Assembly (NCBI GenBank): GCA_021404685.1
Contig: QWHC01000005.1
Location: 124,001 to 188,000, forward strand
DNA: 64,000 nt
Origin: Chloroflexi bacterium CFX4
Lineage (GTDB): Bacteria > Chloroflexota > Anaerolineae > Aggregatilineales > UBA2796
Reading direction: 5' to 3'
This document shows, in pieces, positions 17,562-27,345 of this stretch (its first letter is position 1; every line of letters starts with the position of its first letter). The notes beneath the pieces were generated by a model that did not search any database, was not told where the DNA came from, and saw only the letters and a program-made list of their open reading frames with translations. Made by a program: the position numbers and the translations under genes.

Positions 17562-19095
17562 TCTGCGCCGCCGTGATGCATACTTTGTGGTTTTGGCGCT
17601 TGTCAGTACGTTTGCCTATCTGTTGGCAGCGCATAACGCAGGCGGCAGTGGCTTTCCGCTTGACGATGCCTGGATTCATCAGACCTACGGGCGGAACTTG
17701 GCGCAAAGCGGCACATGGTCTTTTGTGGCGGGCGTGCCAAGCGGCGGCTCGACGGCGCCGCTCTACACGCTGCTCTTGGCGCTGGGCAACCTGCTGAATG
17801 TACCGTATTTGCTGTGGGCAGCCCTGCTTGGCGCAGCAGCACTCGCGCTGATGGGTATGTTTGGCGCACGCTTAGCAGAACGCCTCTTTGTGGGTGTGCG
17901 CGGCGTCGGTTGGTGGACGGGCGCGGCGCTCTGCCTGACGTGGCACTTGATCTGGGGTGCGGTTGCTGGCATGGAGACCGCCATTTTTAGCGCCCTGATC
18001 CTGATCGCCTGTGAGCTTGCCGCACGCCAACTGGACGCGGGACTGCGTGCGCGGGAACGCATGGCAGGCGGCGCAGCACTCGGCGCAGTGTGTGCAGCAC
18101 TCATCGCAGCGCGCCCGGAAGGTGCCTTGTTGGCAGCCATGCTTGGTGCTGCGCTCTTAATCAGGTTAGCAGCGGAACGGCGGGCGGCTCTGGCATGGCT
18201 GATTGGCGTGTTGGTGGCGGGCAGCCTATGCATTGCGCCGTATCTGCTGCTCAACCTCAGCTTGAACGGCGCGCCGCTGCCCAATACCTTCAACGCCAAG
18301 CAAGCGCAATATGCGCCCTTGCTGGCGCGTGGCTTCCCTGCCAACTTTGGCGAGATGCTGATGCCCCTAGCGGCGGGCGGGCAGTTCGCGCTGATTTTTG
18401 GTGCGTTTTTTGGGATGCGCGGGCTGCTGCGGCAGCACCAACGCGGCGGCTGGGCATTTTTAGTCCTACCACTGGCGTGGTCGTTCGCCCTCATTGCACT
18501 TTATGCGCTGCGCTTGCCTGCCAGCTATCAGCATGGGCGCTATGTGATTCCTGCTCTGCCAACCTTCATCGTGATTGGCGTTGGCGGCACCCTGATGCTG
18601 AGTCAGGCACTCACGACGCGGCGGCGTGGAATGCTCGCCCGTTTGTTAGGGCGCAGCCTGCCACTTTTAGCCCTGTTGCTATTTGCCACTTTCTGGTTGA
18701 TCGGCGCGTCAGTCTTTGCTCAGGATGTGCAGATGATCAACTCTGAGATGGTGGCGGCAGCGGTATGGCTGCGTGATAATGTGCCGCCTGATGAACTGCT
18801 CGCTGTGCATGATATTGGCGCGGTCGGCTTCTTTGCCAACCGTCCGATCCTCGATGTTGCCGGTTTGGTCAGCCCTGAGGTGGTGCCATTGTTCTACCGC
18901 CCTGCCGAGTTGTTTGCCCTGATGCGCGAGCGCGATGTGCGTTGGCTGATGGTGCTGCCTGATCAATGGGCGTGGCTGTGGCAAGGGCAGGCGGAAACCT
19001 TTGGGCGTTATTTCTGCCGAGTCTATAATACCAAAGGCTTGATGGGCGGCACGACGATCTACCGCTTTGCGGCAAGCGGCAATTGCCCATCCTAG
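17548..19095 (+). CDS. GT-C type membrane glycosyltransferase
   Basis: The 515-residue polytopic protein has an N-terminal helix followed by the acidic loop motif FPLDDAW (Asp39-Asp40), typical of the catalytic Asp of lipid-linked sugar transferases. About ten transmembrane helices follow. The C-terminal domain (about 385-515) has a [20 protein letters not shown] block common to bacterial mannosyltransferase-like proteins. It starts with GTG at 17548, preceded by AAGGGGAGAG and overlapping the previous gene, so translation is probably coupled. Substrate unknown. Confidence 0.82.
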   Translation: MKLTDLRRRDAYFVVLALVSTFAYLLAAHNAGGSGFPLDDAWIHQTYGRNLAQSGTWSFVAGVPSGGSTAPLYTLLLALGNLLNVPYLLWAALLGAAALALMGMFGARLAERLFVGVRGVGWWTGAALCLTWHLIWGAVAGMETAIFSALILIACELAARQLDAGLRARERMAGGAALGAVCAALIAARPEGALLAAMLGAALLIRLAAERRAALAWLIGVLVAGSLCIAPYLLLNLSLNGAPLPNTFNAKQAQYAPLLARGFPANFGEMLMPLAAGGQFALIFGAFFGMRGLLRQHQRGGWAFLVLPLAWSFALIALYALRLPASYQHGRYVIPALPTFIVIGVGGTLMLSQALTTRRRGMLARLLGRSLPLLALLLFATFWLIGASVFAQDVQMINSEMVAAAVWLRDNVPPDELLAVHDIGAVGFFANRPILDVAGLVSPEVVPLFYRPAELFALMRERDVRWLMVLPDQWAWLWQGQAETFGRYFCRVYNTKGLMGGTTIYRFAASGNCPS

Positions 19096-19135
19096 CCCAC
19101 ACCCTGACCGAATGCACACGGAGAGACAACACACC

Positions 19136-19945
19136 ATGCCAGAGACGCACGGCGGCTTGGCTGCCATTAACAAGACCTTCGCACGCGCCAAAGCAGAAGG
19201 GCGCGCTACCTTTATGCCCTTTTTCACGGTCGGTTATCCTGACTTGCTAACCTCGATCAATGTGATGCAGGCACTGGCGGAAGCAGGCGCGGACGCCCTA
19301 GAGATCGGAATGCCCTTCAGCGATCCACTTGCCGACGGACCGACCATTCAGCACGCCTCACAGGTGGCGCTGGAGAACGGCACGCGCATCAGTGATTGTG
19401 TGGCAGCCGTGCGGACGCTGCGTGAGCGCGGCGTCGGCGTGCCGCTGGTCATGATGGGCTACCTAAATCCGCTGCTTGCCTACGGGCTAGAGCGTTTCGT
19501 CGCGGATGCCGCTGCTGCTGGCGCCAGCGGCTTCATCGTGCCGGATTTGCCCACCGAAGAAGCGGGCGACTTTAACGCGCTGTGTGCTGCGCACGGTCTC
19601 GGCTTCACGCCGCTGCTGGCGCCGAATAGCACCGCCGCACGCATTGCCGAAGTAGTGAAGGCGGCACGTGGCTTTGTCTATCTCGTCTCGGTGACGGGCG
19701 TCACCGGCGCACGCGACTCGCTGCCGCCCGACCTGACCGAATACATTGAGCGCGTTCGGGCAGCCACCGACCTGCCCTTAGCGGTTGGCTTTGGCATTAG
19801 CAAGCCAAGCCAAGCGCGGCAAGTGGCGGCACACGCCGATGGCGTCATCGTGGCGAGCGCGCTCATCCGCCTGATGGCGCAGGAAGGCATAGCAGCCGTC
19901 CGTGATTTGGCGGCAAGCCTGCGGGCTGCCTGTGTGGTACAATAG
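19136..19945 (+). CDS. trpA: Tryptophan synthase alpha subunit
   Basis: This enzyme cleaves indole-3-glycerol phosphate to indole and glyceraldehyde 3-phosphate and passes indole to TrpB. The 269-residue protein carries [18 protein letters not shown] with catalytic Glu56 and Asp67, spaced exactly as in the family. It also has the phosphate-binding loops [10 protein letters not shown] and GFGISKPSQ. The ATG at 19136 follows GGAGAG at 19119-19124. An in-frame upstream start would overlap the glycosyltransferase. No other trp gene is in the window, so it is detached from a trp operon. Confidence 0.95.
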   Translation: MPETHGGLAAINKTFARAKAEGRATFMPFFTVGYPDLLTSINVMQALAEAGADALEIGMPFSDPLADGPTIQHASQVALENGTRISDCVAAVRTLRERGVGVPLVMMGYLNPLLAYGLERFVADAAAAGASGFIVPDLPTEEAGDFNALCAAHGLGFTPLLAPNSTAARIAEVVKAARGFVYLVSVTGVTGARDSLPPDLTEYIERVRAATDLPLAVGFGISKPSQARQVAAHADGVIVASALIRLMAQEGIAAVRDLAASLRAACVVQ

Positions 19946-19980
19946 CCGCGCAGAAAACAAGCAAACTTAGGATGGTTTTT

Positions 19981-20382
19981 ATGTCTGAGCGAAAAATACG
20001 GGTGTTGGTTGCCAAGCCGGGCTTGGATGGGCATGATCGCGGTGCGAAAGTGGTGGCGCGTGCCTTGCGCGATGCCGGCATGGAAGTCATTTACACGGGC
20101 TTGCGCCAAACGCCAGAGATGATCGTTGAGGCGGCACTGCAAGAGGACGTGGACGTAATCGGCTTGAGCATCCTCAGCGGCGCACATATGGCGCTTGTGC
20201 CGCGCATTCTGGAGCTGATGCAGGCGCACGATCTGGCTGATGTAAAGCTGATCCTAGGCGGCATTGTGCCAGATGAGGACATCACCGCCTTGCAGCGGAT
20301 GGGCGTCAGCGGTATTTTCGGACCTGGCAGCGATACACAGGCAATCGTTGAGCATATTCGTAAGGTTGTGCCGCTTGAGTGA
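19981..20382 (+). CDS. B12-binding methylmalonyl-CoA-mutase-type small subunit
   Basis: The 133-residue protein is almost entirely a cobalamin-binding Rossmann domain. It has the signature DGHDRG (Asp16-x-His18-x-x-Gly21), GLSILSG for the nucleotide loop and GG.VPDED. It matches the separately encoded C-terminal domain of acyl-CoA mutases. The large TIM-barrel subunit is not in the window. It is followed by, and overlaps, a MeaB-type GTPase, which fits a mutase activation unit. The ATG at 19981 is favoured because TTAGG lies just upstream; another ATG at 19972 would sit on top of that site. Confidence 0.88.
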   Translation: MSERKIRVLVAKPGLDGHDRGAKVVARALRDAGMEVIYTGLRQTPEMIVEAALQEDVDVIGLSILSGAHMALVPRILELMQAHDLADVKLILGGIVPDEDITALQRMGVSGIFGPGSDTQAIVEHIRKVVPLE

Positions 20383-21388
20383 GACACCGACCTTGCCACC
20401 GATTGTGGCAGCCATCCGCGAGAGTCGGCGGGCGCTGGCACGCCTGCTGACGCGCATTGAGAACAACGCCGCCGCCGCTGATCTTGCCGCGCTGTATCCA
20501 CATGGTGGCAAGGCGCACCTGATCGGTGTGACCGGCGCGCCCGGCACGGGCAAAAGCAGCCTTGTGAACAGCATGGCGAAGGCGTACCGCGCCGAAGGTA
20601 AGACTGTCAGCATCCTCGCCGTTGACCCAACCAGCCCTTTCAGCGGCGGCGCCGTGCTGGGTGACCGCATCCGTATGCGTGACCTGCACGGTGATGCGGG
20701 TGTATTCATTCGCAGCATGGCAACACGCGGCAACTTGGGCGGCATCGCACGCACCACCGCCGATATGATCCGCGCTTTGGACGCCGCCGCCTTTGATGTC
20801 ATCCTGATTGAGACCGTCGGTGCTGGACAGAGCGAGGTTGAAATCGCCTCTGCCGCGCACACAACCTTAGTGGTCGAAGCACCGGGCTTGGGCGATGACG
20901 TGCAGGCGATCAAAGCCGGCATCCTTGAGATTGCCGATATTTTGGTGGTGAACAAGGCGGATAATCCCGGCGTGGAAAGCACACTGCGCGCCCTACGCGC
21001 CATGCTTGATCTTGGTCACCGCGCTGAGCGCATTATGCATCACGGACAGTTGATGAGCGTGCCAGCCGCCGCTGTCGTTGGCGAAGATGAGGCATGGCAA
21101 ACACCCATCGTGCAGACGGTAGCAACCAATGGCACAGGCATCGGCGGCCTGCTGGCGAAGATCGCTGAACATCGCGCCTATCTGCGTGAGAGCGGTGTGC
21201 AAACCTTGCGTGAGCGCGCCAGCCTGAACGCTGAGATCAGTGAGCGGCTGCGTGAATTGCTGTTGGCGCGCCTGATCGAGCGAGTCGGTGTGGCGCGCTT
21301 GCAAGCCCTGATTGAGCGCGCCATCCTGCGCGAGATCGATCCGAGCAGCGCAGCAGCGCTCTTGCTGGCGGAAGGTGTTCAGGAATAG
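20375..21388 (+). CDS. meaB: MeaB/ArgK-type G-protein chaperone of B12-dependent mutase
   Basis: This P-loop GTPase guards and reloads adenosylcobalamin in methylmalonyl-CoA mutase. Walker A GAPGTGKS is at 54-61, followed by the family blocks [30 protein letters not shown] and [11 protein letters not shown], and the specificity motif NKAD. The protein is about 337 residues. The start is uncertain: a TTG at 20375 overlaps the mutase subunit by 8 nt and has TAAGG about 9 nt upstream, while a GTG at 20405 has no such site. The overlap implies translational coupling with the B12-binding subunit. Confidence 0.9.
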   Translation: MSETPTLPPIVAAIRESRRALARLLTRIENNAAAADLAALYPHGGKAHLIGVTGAPGTGKSSLVNSMAKAYRAEGKTVSILAVDPTSPFSGGAVLGDRIRMRDLHGDAGVFIRSMATRGNLGGIARTTADMIRALDAAAFDVILIETVGAGQSEVEIASAAHTTLVVEAPGLGDDVQAIKAGILEIADILVVNKADNPGVESTLRALRAMLDLGHRAERIMHHGQLMSVPAAAVVGEDEAWQTPIVQTVATNGTGIGGLLAKIAEHRAYLRESGVQTLRERASLNAEISERLRELLLARLIERVGVARLQALIERAILREIDPSSAAALLLAEGVQE

Positions 21389-21393
21389 GCGTT

Positions 21394-23325
21394 GTGACTC
21401 AACCCTGGATCGGCGCACTGTGGCGCACATGGATCGACTCACGCGCCTACCGCCTGCTGCCGCTTGCTGCGCTCCTCTTGGCGGCACTCTTGCGCCTGCA
21501 CGCGCTGGACGCACAATCGCTCTGGAATGATGAAGGCAACACGCTACGCCTGATCCAGCGCGCTTTGCCCGATTTGCTGAGCGCCGCCAACCGTGATATT
21601 CATCCACCACTCTATTACATCCTGCTCAAAGGATGGGCAGCCTTCACGGGCGAGACTGAGTTTGCCCTGCGCGCCTTCTCCGCACTGCTTGGCGTGTTGA
21701 GCGTCGCCTGCGCTTATGCGCTCGGTGCGGCGCTCTTTGCGCGTGGCGTCGGGATGCTTGCCGCCTTCCTGACCGCTGCCAACACCTTCAGCCTGTACTA
21801 CAGCCAAGAGGCACGCATGTACGCGCTGTTGGCGCTCTTTGCCGCCGCCGCCATGCTGTGTTTTGTCCGCTGGCTGGACACACGCCGCCTACCGCCGCTG
21901 ATCGGGCTGGCGCTACTCAACGCGGCGGGACTCTACACACACTACGCCTATCCGTTGGTGATGTTGGCGCAAGGCGCGCTGTTCGTGCTGTGGTTTACTG
22001 CACGCCGCGAATGGCGCACGCTTGCCGCCTATGTGATTGCTAACCTGCTGAGCATAGCGCTCTTTTTGCCACAGCTCCAAACGGCGCTAAACCAGCTCAG
22101 CGGCTGGAGTCAGGCGAGCGGCGAGACACTGCCGTTCGTGAACCAGCTAGGTGTGATTGGTGCATGGCTGCTCTATGGTAATACCTTCCCGCGTTTCAAC
22201 GAAGGGCTGATCGTCCTAACGCTGATGAGTATGCTGATCGGCGCCGCCGTCTGGGACTGGGTGCGGCGTCCGCAGCGTGCAGCACCGCTGTGGTGGCGGC
22301 GTGCCGTGCCAACGCTCTGGCTGCTGATCGGCGTGGGTGGCTTTCTTGCGCTCAATCTCTACCGCTTGGAAAACCTGAAATTCTTGCTGCCGATGCAGAT
22401 CGCGGCGGCACTGCTGATTGCGCGTGGCATCTGGCTGCTCTGGGAAGCTGGTTCGGCAAACATCATTGCATGGCAAGAGGCGTTGCCGCGCCTGATCGCA
22501 TTGCTAATCGGTTATGGGCTGATCAGCACGGCAAGTCAGGGCATTCACAACCTATACCACGACTCAACCTATGCCCGCAGCGATTATCGCGGCTTGGCGG
22601 CGTACATTGCACGTCAGGCGCAGCCGACTGATGCGATCATCCTCAGTGCACCAAATCAGGCAGAGGTGTTCACCTATTACTACACGGGCGATGCCTCGAT
22701 CTATGGCATTCCCGAAGGCTTGGGCGGTGACGACCGCGCAACGCGCCGCCAAGCGGAGGCGGTCATTGCCGCGCATCGGCGGATTTTTGCCGTCTATTGG
22801 GGTGAGGGCGAACGCGATCCGCGCCGTGTGCTGGCAGAGGTGCTAAGCACACATGCCTATGAGATTGATACGGCATGGTTTGGTGATGTGCGCCTTGTGC
22901 GCTACGCGGTGCTAGGCACACTTGGAGAGCCGCGCCCGATCAATGCGCGCTTTGGCGAGTCGATCACGTTGCTCAGCGCAGCTTTCAGTGCAGCGCGTAT
23001 CACTGCCGGCGATGTGCTTGGCGTGGCGCTCACCTGGCAGACCGATCAGCCGCTCAGCGTTCGCTATCGCGTCTCGGTGCAGCTTTTGGATGTCTTTGGG
23101 CGCCTGGTGGCACAGCGCGACGCTGAGCCGAACAACAACCTGTCGCTCACCACGTTATGGCTGCCAAACTTGCCTGTGCGCGATACGCACGGCGTGATCA
23201 TCGCGCCGAATATACCACCTGGCGATTATCGGATTGTGGTGGTGCTGTACAGCTTAGAGGATGGCGCCCGTTTGCCCGTAGGCGACGGCGATGCGCTGCC
23301 CATCGGTAGGGTGGTGGTTGAATAA
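21394..23325 (+). CDS. GT-C type membrane glycosyltransferase (PMT_2)
   Basis: The 643-residue polytopic protein starts with GTG 21394, five nt after the GTPase stop and after an AGGAATAGG site. The loop motif SLWNDEG (Asp46-Glu47) and ANRDIHPPLYYILL (about 66-79) are hallmark blocks of ArnT/PMT-type glycosyltransferases using polyprenyl-phosphate sugars. The C-terminal part after about 510 is soluble and beta-rich, perhaps an acceptor- or sugar-binding domain. Acceptor unknown. Confidence 0.85.
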   Translation: MTQPWIGALWRTWIDSRAYRLLPLAALLLAALLRLHALDAQSLWNDEGNTLRLIQRALPDLLSAANRDIHPPLYYILLKGWAAFTGETEFALRAFSALLGVLSVACAYALGAALFARGVGMLAAFLTAANTFSLYYSQEARMYALLALFAAAAMLCFVRWLDTRRLPPLIGLALLNAAGLYTHYAYPLVMLAQGALFVLWFTARREWRTLAAYVIANLLSIALFLPQLQTALNQLSGWSQASGETLPFVNQLGVIGAWLLYGNTFPRFNEGLIVLTLMSMLIGAAVWDWVRRPQRAAPLWWRRAVPTLWLLIGVGGFLALNLYRLENLKFLLPMQIAAALLIARGIWLLWEAGSANIIAWQEALPRLIALLIGYGLISTASQGIHNLYHDSTYARSDYRGLAAYIARQAQPTDAIILSAPNQAEVFTYYYTGDASIYGIPEGLGGDDRATRRQAEAVIAAHRRIFAVYWGEGERDPRRVLAEVLSTHAYEIDTAWFGDVRLVRYAVLGTLGEPRPINARFGESITLLSAAFSAARITAGDVLGVALTWQTDQPLSVRYRVSVQLLDVFGRLVAQRDAEPNNNLSLTTLWLPNLPVRDTHGVIIAPNIPPGDYRIVVVLYSLEDGARLPVGDGDALPIGRVVVE

Positions 23326-23331
23326 CTCACC

Positions 23332-24021
23332 TTACGCACGCTTTGCCACCACCACATACTGAAAGACGAAATATTCACGCAACCATGGTACACGCCCAAG
23401 TGTCCATTTCAGCAGTACGTCCCAACGCCTGCCGCGCCGCTCAAAGAGGCGGAACAACCGCCGCGCAATGACGGCGTGCGTATTCGGCGGCGCAAGGCGC
23501 GTTACATCGCGGCGCATGAAGAAACGCAGGTGTGTGTTATCAAAAATGCCGCGCTCACGCAGCGGGAAAGACTGCCGCAGCAGGTGCAGAAAAATCTCCC
23601 AATGGGCAATGTTTGGCACACTGATGATCAACTGTCCGCCATCCGCCAGATGTTCGCCCAAAATCGCGCTGACTGCCCACGGATTTGCCAAATGTTCCAG
23701 CACGTCCGCCGCAAGGATTGTATCGAAAGTCTCGCCGTGCAGGGCAGCGCGCAGCGCAGCGTGATCTTCAAGGTTTAGGCAGTGGGCAGCGTCGAGGTGA
23801 GGACGCGCAACCTCAAGGGCAGCCGCGTTGATCTCCATGCCGACGACGCGCCGTAGATTGGGCAGTGTGTTTCGTAGGTAGGCAGCCACCGCACCCTGAT
23901 TACAACCAACATCCAGAAAGGTTTGGGTGCTGTGCGGCACAAGGTCAATCAGATCAGGGCGCGCCGTCTTGTACGAGGCGGTGTTTTTGCGGGCAGTATC
24001 AAACTCTAAGGGTGTGGTCAT
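23332..24021 (-). CDS. Class I SAM-dependent methyltransferase
   Basis: The 229-residue protein has the SAM-binding motif I FLDVGCNQGAVAAYL (about 35-49), motif II GMEINAAALEVA, and motif IV ILAADVLEHLANPW. This layout is shared with UbiE/Methyltransf_23-type enzymes acting on small molecules or lipid-linked glycans. Its target is not evident. GAGGAA precedes the ATG. It is the last gene of a minus-strand run of two permeases, an SRPBCC protein and this enzyme, with gaps of 6-8 nt. It ends 6 nt from the convergent glycosyltransferase gene. Confidence 0.85.
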   Translation of the reverse strand: MTTPLEFDTARKNTASYKTARPDLIDLVPHSTQTFLDVGCNQGAVAAYLRNTLPNLRRVVGMEINAAALEVARPHLDAAHCLNLEDHAALRAALHGETFDTILAADVLEHLANPWAVSAILGEHLADGGQLIISVPNIAHWEIFLHLLRQSFPLRERGIFDNTHLRFFMRRDVTRLAPPNTHAVIARRLFRLFERRGRRWDVLLKWTLGRVPWLREYFVFQYVVVAKRA

Positions 24022-24027
24022 GGTTCC

Positions 24028-24450
24028 TCACGGGCAGCGCGTCATGCGCGCACGCTGATCAGACGGGATAAGTGCGGCGTCTGGCAGCCCTTCTAAATCC
24101 GCTTTTATGTCGTTCAAGCCGCGTACATAATACTGCTCAACGCGGCTGCGGAAGAATGGGTATATCAGGCGCACCAGCCAACCCCGCCCCATTTGGAAGT
24201 GAGTATGCGTCGTCAGGCGCGTGCCGTTTCGATGGTCGCTTAGGCTGAAGACGACATCCATCTGCTTCAACAGTGGCGGCATTTTGCCATGCCGCAAATG
24301 GAGGCGGCTGCTTTCTTCACGGGTAACCACTTCAGGTTTCAAGGTGCTGCCTGTTTCAGGTGCTTCGGGCATCTGCTCACGCAGCATACGCTGCCAAACC
24401 GCTTCACGCGTGGCACGGATGATGACTTCCGCACATAGGCGAATGCTCAT
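24028..24450 (-). CDS. SRPBCC (START-like) domain protein
   Basis: The 140-residue protein begins with a strand-helix (CAEVIIRATREAVWQRM) and has a run of antiparallel strands (SRLHLRHG..., DVVFSLSDHRNGTRLTTHTHF), ending with a long helix. This is the polyketide-cyclase/START-like helix-grip fold, which binds small hydrophobic ligands. No catalytic residues can be assigned. It sits 8 nt after the permease stop and 6 nt before the methyltransferase, suggesting co-expression. Confidence 0.7.
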   Translation of the reverse strand: MSIRLCAEVIIRATREAVWQRMLREQMPEAPETGSTLKPEVVTREESSRLHLRHGKMPPLLKQMDVVFSLSDHRNGTRLTTHTHFQMGRGWLVRLIYPFFRSRVEQYYVRGLNDIKADLEGLPDAALIPSDQRARMTRCP

Positions 24451-24458
24451 AGGTGATC

Positions 24459-25394
24459 TTATCCTTGTGTTGCTCTAGCCCGCTGCCGCAGCGCATAAAT
24501 GATCAAGGCGGCAAGCGTGGCAAGGTAGGGAATCATCTGCGGCAATTGGGATGGCACATTGAAGCTACCCAAGCGCGTTTCCAGCGCGGCAAACGCGCCA
24601 AAGAGCAAGGCTGCTGCCAGCGTGCCAAGCGGCGTATAGCCACCCAACGCCGGGATGACCAACGCAATGTAGCCGCGCCCGGCGGTCATATCGCGGCTGA
24701 AGCCGTTTAGGTAGCCCATGCTCAGGTGAATGCCGCCCAAGCCTGCTAGGATACCACTGATCGCCAGCGCCGTATAGCGCACGCGCCGCACATTGATCCC
24801 AACGGAGGCGGCAGCCTGCTCATTTTCGCCCACAGCGCGCAGATGTGCGCCAAAAGGCAGCCGATAAAGCATGAACGCCACACCGCCCGCGCTCAGGAAG
24901 GCGAGCCACGTCAGCAGGTTTTGGCGTCCGAGTGCGGTATGCAGCGACTCGCCAAGCAGTGGCACGTCGCGCAGGAAGGGCAAATTTAGGTCAGGGATGC
25001 CCGTTGGCGGCAGGTTTAAGCCGCCGGCACGCGCACCGCTCAGTTGGTAGCCAATTGCCACAGTTGCCGCTGAACCAAGGATGTTGATCGCCACGCCGCC
25101 CAAGATCAGATCGCCCTTGAAGCCTAAGTGAAAGGCTGCCAACAAAAGCGCCATCAGTCCCGCCGCGATCAGCCCTGCCAGCGCGCCAATTAGCGCATTT
25201 TGCAGCAAACCGCCGACCGTGGCACCGGTGAAGGCAGCCATCAGCATAATGCCTTCCAAGCCGATGTTAATCACGCCTGCTTTCACGCTGATCAGCGCAC
25301 CGAGCGATGGCAGCAGCAGCGGCGTGCTGATCCGTAGCACGGCGGCAAGGTAGGTTGCGCTAAAAATGCTGCTCAGGATGTTCTCCACACTCAC
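24459..25394 (-). CDS. Nucleoside-type ABC transporter permease (NupQ/YufQ family)
   Basis: This 311-residue BPD_transp_2 permease has about eight to nine transmembrane helices. The VKAGVINIGLEGIMLMAAFTG block near 37-57 is diagnostic of the second permease of BMP-dependent nucleoside importers. The best start is GTG at 25394, which makes a GTGA overlap with the upstream permease stop and has AAAGG just before it. The longer TTG start at 25415 lies deep in the upstream gene. It pairs with the permease at 25391-26608. No ATPase or binding lipoprotein is adjacent. Confidence 0.88.
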   Translation of the reverse strand: MSVENILSSIFSATYLAAVLRISTPLLLPSLGALISVKAGVINIGLEGIMLMAAFTGATVGGLLQNALIGALAGLIAAGLMALLLAAFHLGFKGDLILGGVAINILGSAATVAIGYQLSGARAGGLNLPPTGIPDLNLPFLRDVPLLGESLHTALGRQNLLTWLAFLSAGGVAFMLYRLPFGAHLRAVGENEQAAASVGINVRRVRYTALAISGILAGLGGIHLSMGYLNGFSRDMTAGRGYIALVIPALGGYTPLGTLAAALLFGAFAALETRLGSFNVPSQLPQMIPYLATLAALIIYALRQRARATQG

Positions 25395-26608
25395 GCCGCC
25401 TTTCGCCGCCGCCAAAAGCCAATCAGCCCTTCGGCGGTGAACAACAAGATGATGATCGCTTGAATCACGCGCACAATCTCCAAGCTGACTGCGGCATCGT
25501 TCTGCATGATCGGCGCGCCCACGCGCAGGTAGGAATACAGCAGCGCCATCGCCGGGATTGCCAACGGATTTTCCCGCGCCAACAGCGCCGCCACGATCCC
25601 TTCAAAGGTCAGCCCGCTGGAGACGGACAGCGGCAGCCGTTGGTAAATGCCCAACGCTAGATAGGCGCCTGCCAAGCCGCCAAGCAAACCGCTTAAGCCC
25701 ATCGCCCGCACGATCACGCGCCGCAGGTTGATGCCGCCATAACGGGCAAAATCCGCGTTAGCGCCGACCGTCCGCAGCGTGTAGCCGAAGGGTGTCCGCT
25801 GCATCAGCCACCACACCGCCAACACCGCGATCAGCACCCACAGCACAGCCGACGTTACCCGTGTGGCAGGGATCAGGCGCGGCAGCAGCGCAGAGGCAGG
25901 GAAGAGTGCCGACGCCATCGCGCCACTTTGCGGCAAGCGGATTTGCTCAAGGATCAGCCCGTAGAAAAGCGCCGCAATCGGATTGAGCATGAGGGTGGAG
26001 ACCAACTCGTTCGCGCCGAGATGTGCGCGCAGCACGCCGGGAATCAGCCCCCACAGCGCGCCGACCAACGCGCCCGCGCCAACGGCAAGGCTCAGGTGCA
26101 GTGCTGGCGGCAGCCCTTCCACGAAAAGCGCCACTAAGCCGCTGGCAAGCGCACCCAGAAAAATCTGCCCTTCGGCGCCCAAACTGAACAGCTTTGCCTT
26201 AAAGACAAGCGTGATAGCCAACGCAACCAACGTCAGGCTGATGGCGTCATCAATCCACGTTGCCCACCGATTCAGGCGGCTGAGCGGACCTGTCAGCAAG
26301 GCATTGTAGGCATCGCTCGCGCTCTGCGGATTGATCAGGAGCAAGATCAGCAGTCCAATCAAGAGCGCCGCTGCCACGGTCAGCAGTACGCGCAGCGATT
26401 CGCGCCCTGTCTGCCCGATGAACAGGGCAAAGGAGAGCATCACCAAGGTGTTGATCGCCCAAATGACGCCGAAAGAGGGTGACTCGAATGCCTGCCCGAA
26501 CGACTCCGCGCCTGTAATGCCACGTGCCAAGACGTGAACGCTCAGCAGCAGCGCCATGCCAAGCGCCACCACCGCAATTAGAGGCATAATCAGCCATGCG
26601 CGCTGCAC
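25391..26608 (-). CDS. Nucleoside-type ABC transporter permease (NupP/YufP family)
   Basis: The 405-residue polytopic permease has the family block FKAKLFSLGAEGQIFLGALAS (about 146-166), then GANELVSTLMLNPIA and LTFEGIVAALLARENPLAIP. It forms the first of two permeases of a nucleoside-type importer and overlaps its partner by 4 nt. The start is GTG 26608 with AGGAAA about 9 nt upstream; an internal ATG seven codons on is possible. N-terminal helices lie at about 5-30 and 47-66. Confidence 0.87.
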   Translation of the reverse strand: MQRAWLIMPLIAVVALGMALLLSVHVLARGITGAESFGQAFESPSFGVIWAINTLVMLSFALFIGQTGRESLRVLLTVAAALLIGLLILLLINPQSASDAYNALLTGPLSRLNRWATWIDDAISLTLVALAITLVFKAKLFSLGAEGQIFLGALASGLVALFVEGLPPALHLSLAVGAGALVGALWGLIPGVLRAHLGANELVSTLMLNPIAALFYGLILEQIRLPQSGAMASALFPASALLPRLIPATRVTSAVLWVLIAVLAVWWLMQRTPFGYTLRTVGANADFARYGGINLRRVIVRAMGLSGLLGGLAGAYLALGIYQRLPLSVSSGLTFEGIVAALLARENPLAIPAMALLYSYLRVGAPIMQNDAAVSLEIVRVIQAIIILLFTAEGLIGFWRRRKAA

Positions 26609-26680
26609 AATGCTTGTTTCCTGTGGTCTTCGTTACCCTGCGCCGAGAGTATAGCGCATTTGTGGCTGTTTTATGAGGTG

Positions 26681-27013
26681 TTATAGATATTCAACGCGGT
26701 TTAGCATATCGTCAGACGTATAAACGGCATGGTAAAGGGTTAGCGCATTCACCCATTCACCAATCCAATGTTTTTCAGGTTGCCCAACAATAATGCCAGC
26801 ATGTTCTATTCATGCCGCTGCAAGCACCACAAAATCCGTGTCGAATGTGCATAAAACACATCCCATGTTGGCAGCGCGTTGCAGGTGACTATCGTCTGAA
26901 TCGCCAAGCCGACCTAACTCCCGCACAGTAACTGCCTCAATACCACGTTGCCGCAGTTGATCGGCAATTACCACAGGCATATTTTCGTCAAGGTAGAAGT
27001 GGAGTGCCGCCAT
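26681..27013 (-). pseudogene. DUF5615 PIN-like toxin gene interrupted by an in-frame TGA
   Basis: The readable part (27013-26810) encodes 67 residues starting MAALHFYLDENMP, with acidic residues at Asp9-Glu10 and a TFDTDF motif, as in DUF5615 PIN/Mut7-C-like proteins. A TGA at 26812-26810 stops it after LAAA. In the same frame the sequence continues for 42 sense codons: IEHAGIIVG, then a WIGEW segment and NRVEYL, up to a TAA at 26683-26681. This is what the family's C-terminus looks like. So the gene has a single nonsense change at codon 68 of 110, or a recoded UGA. It overlaps the DUF433 gene by 26 nt. Confidence 0.8.
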
Positions 27014-27290
27014 GGTCTATCCAGTTTTGCTTTAGGCGCTGTGCTTGTTTAATCTGCTCTCGCAGGTCGGCGTCCAGTTCAGTTTTGTGTTCATAATAAT
27101 ATGCCAATGCCGCATAAACAGCTGCAATCGGCACAGCATAACCTGCTGCCACCTCATCGGGTGTTTGCTTGTGATACAAGTGTGCTAGGACAATATCACT
27201 AACGCGCAGCCCTGTTCCAGCAAGACAGGGGCGACCACCACGCACCTTAGGATTGCTGGTGATAAGATTGATGCTGAGTGTCGTTTCCAT
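26988..27290 (-). CDS. DUF433 antitoxin-like protein
   Basis: The 100-residue protein carries the DUF433 core: NPKVRGGRPCLAGTGLRVSDIV (about 13-34), then helices with TPDEVAAGY and VYAALAYYYEHK. DUF433 proteins are small winged-helix-like DNA-binding partners commonly encoded just before DUF5615 proteins in proposed type II toxin-antitoxin pairs. The ATG at 27290 follows GTGAGG. The downstream toxin is nonsense-interrupted, so the antitoxin may be orphaned or the pair may be decaying. Confidence 0.85.
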   Translation of the reverse strand: METTLSINLITSNPKVRGGRPCLAGTGLRVSDIVLAHLYHKQTPDEVAAGYAVPIAAVYAALAYYYEHKTELDADLREQIKQAQRLKQNWIDHGGTPLLP

Positions 27291-27345
27291 GGCAACGCCT
27301 CACCATTTTTGTGAAGGGATTTCACCCAGTATAACATATTGGCGG

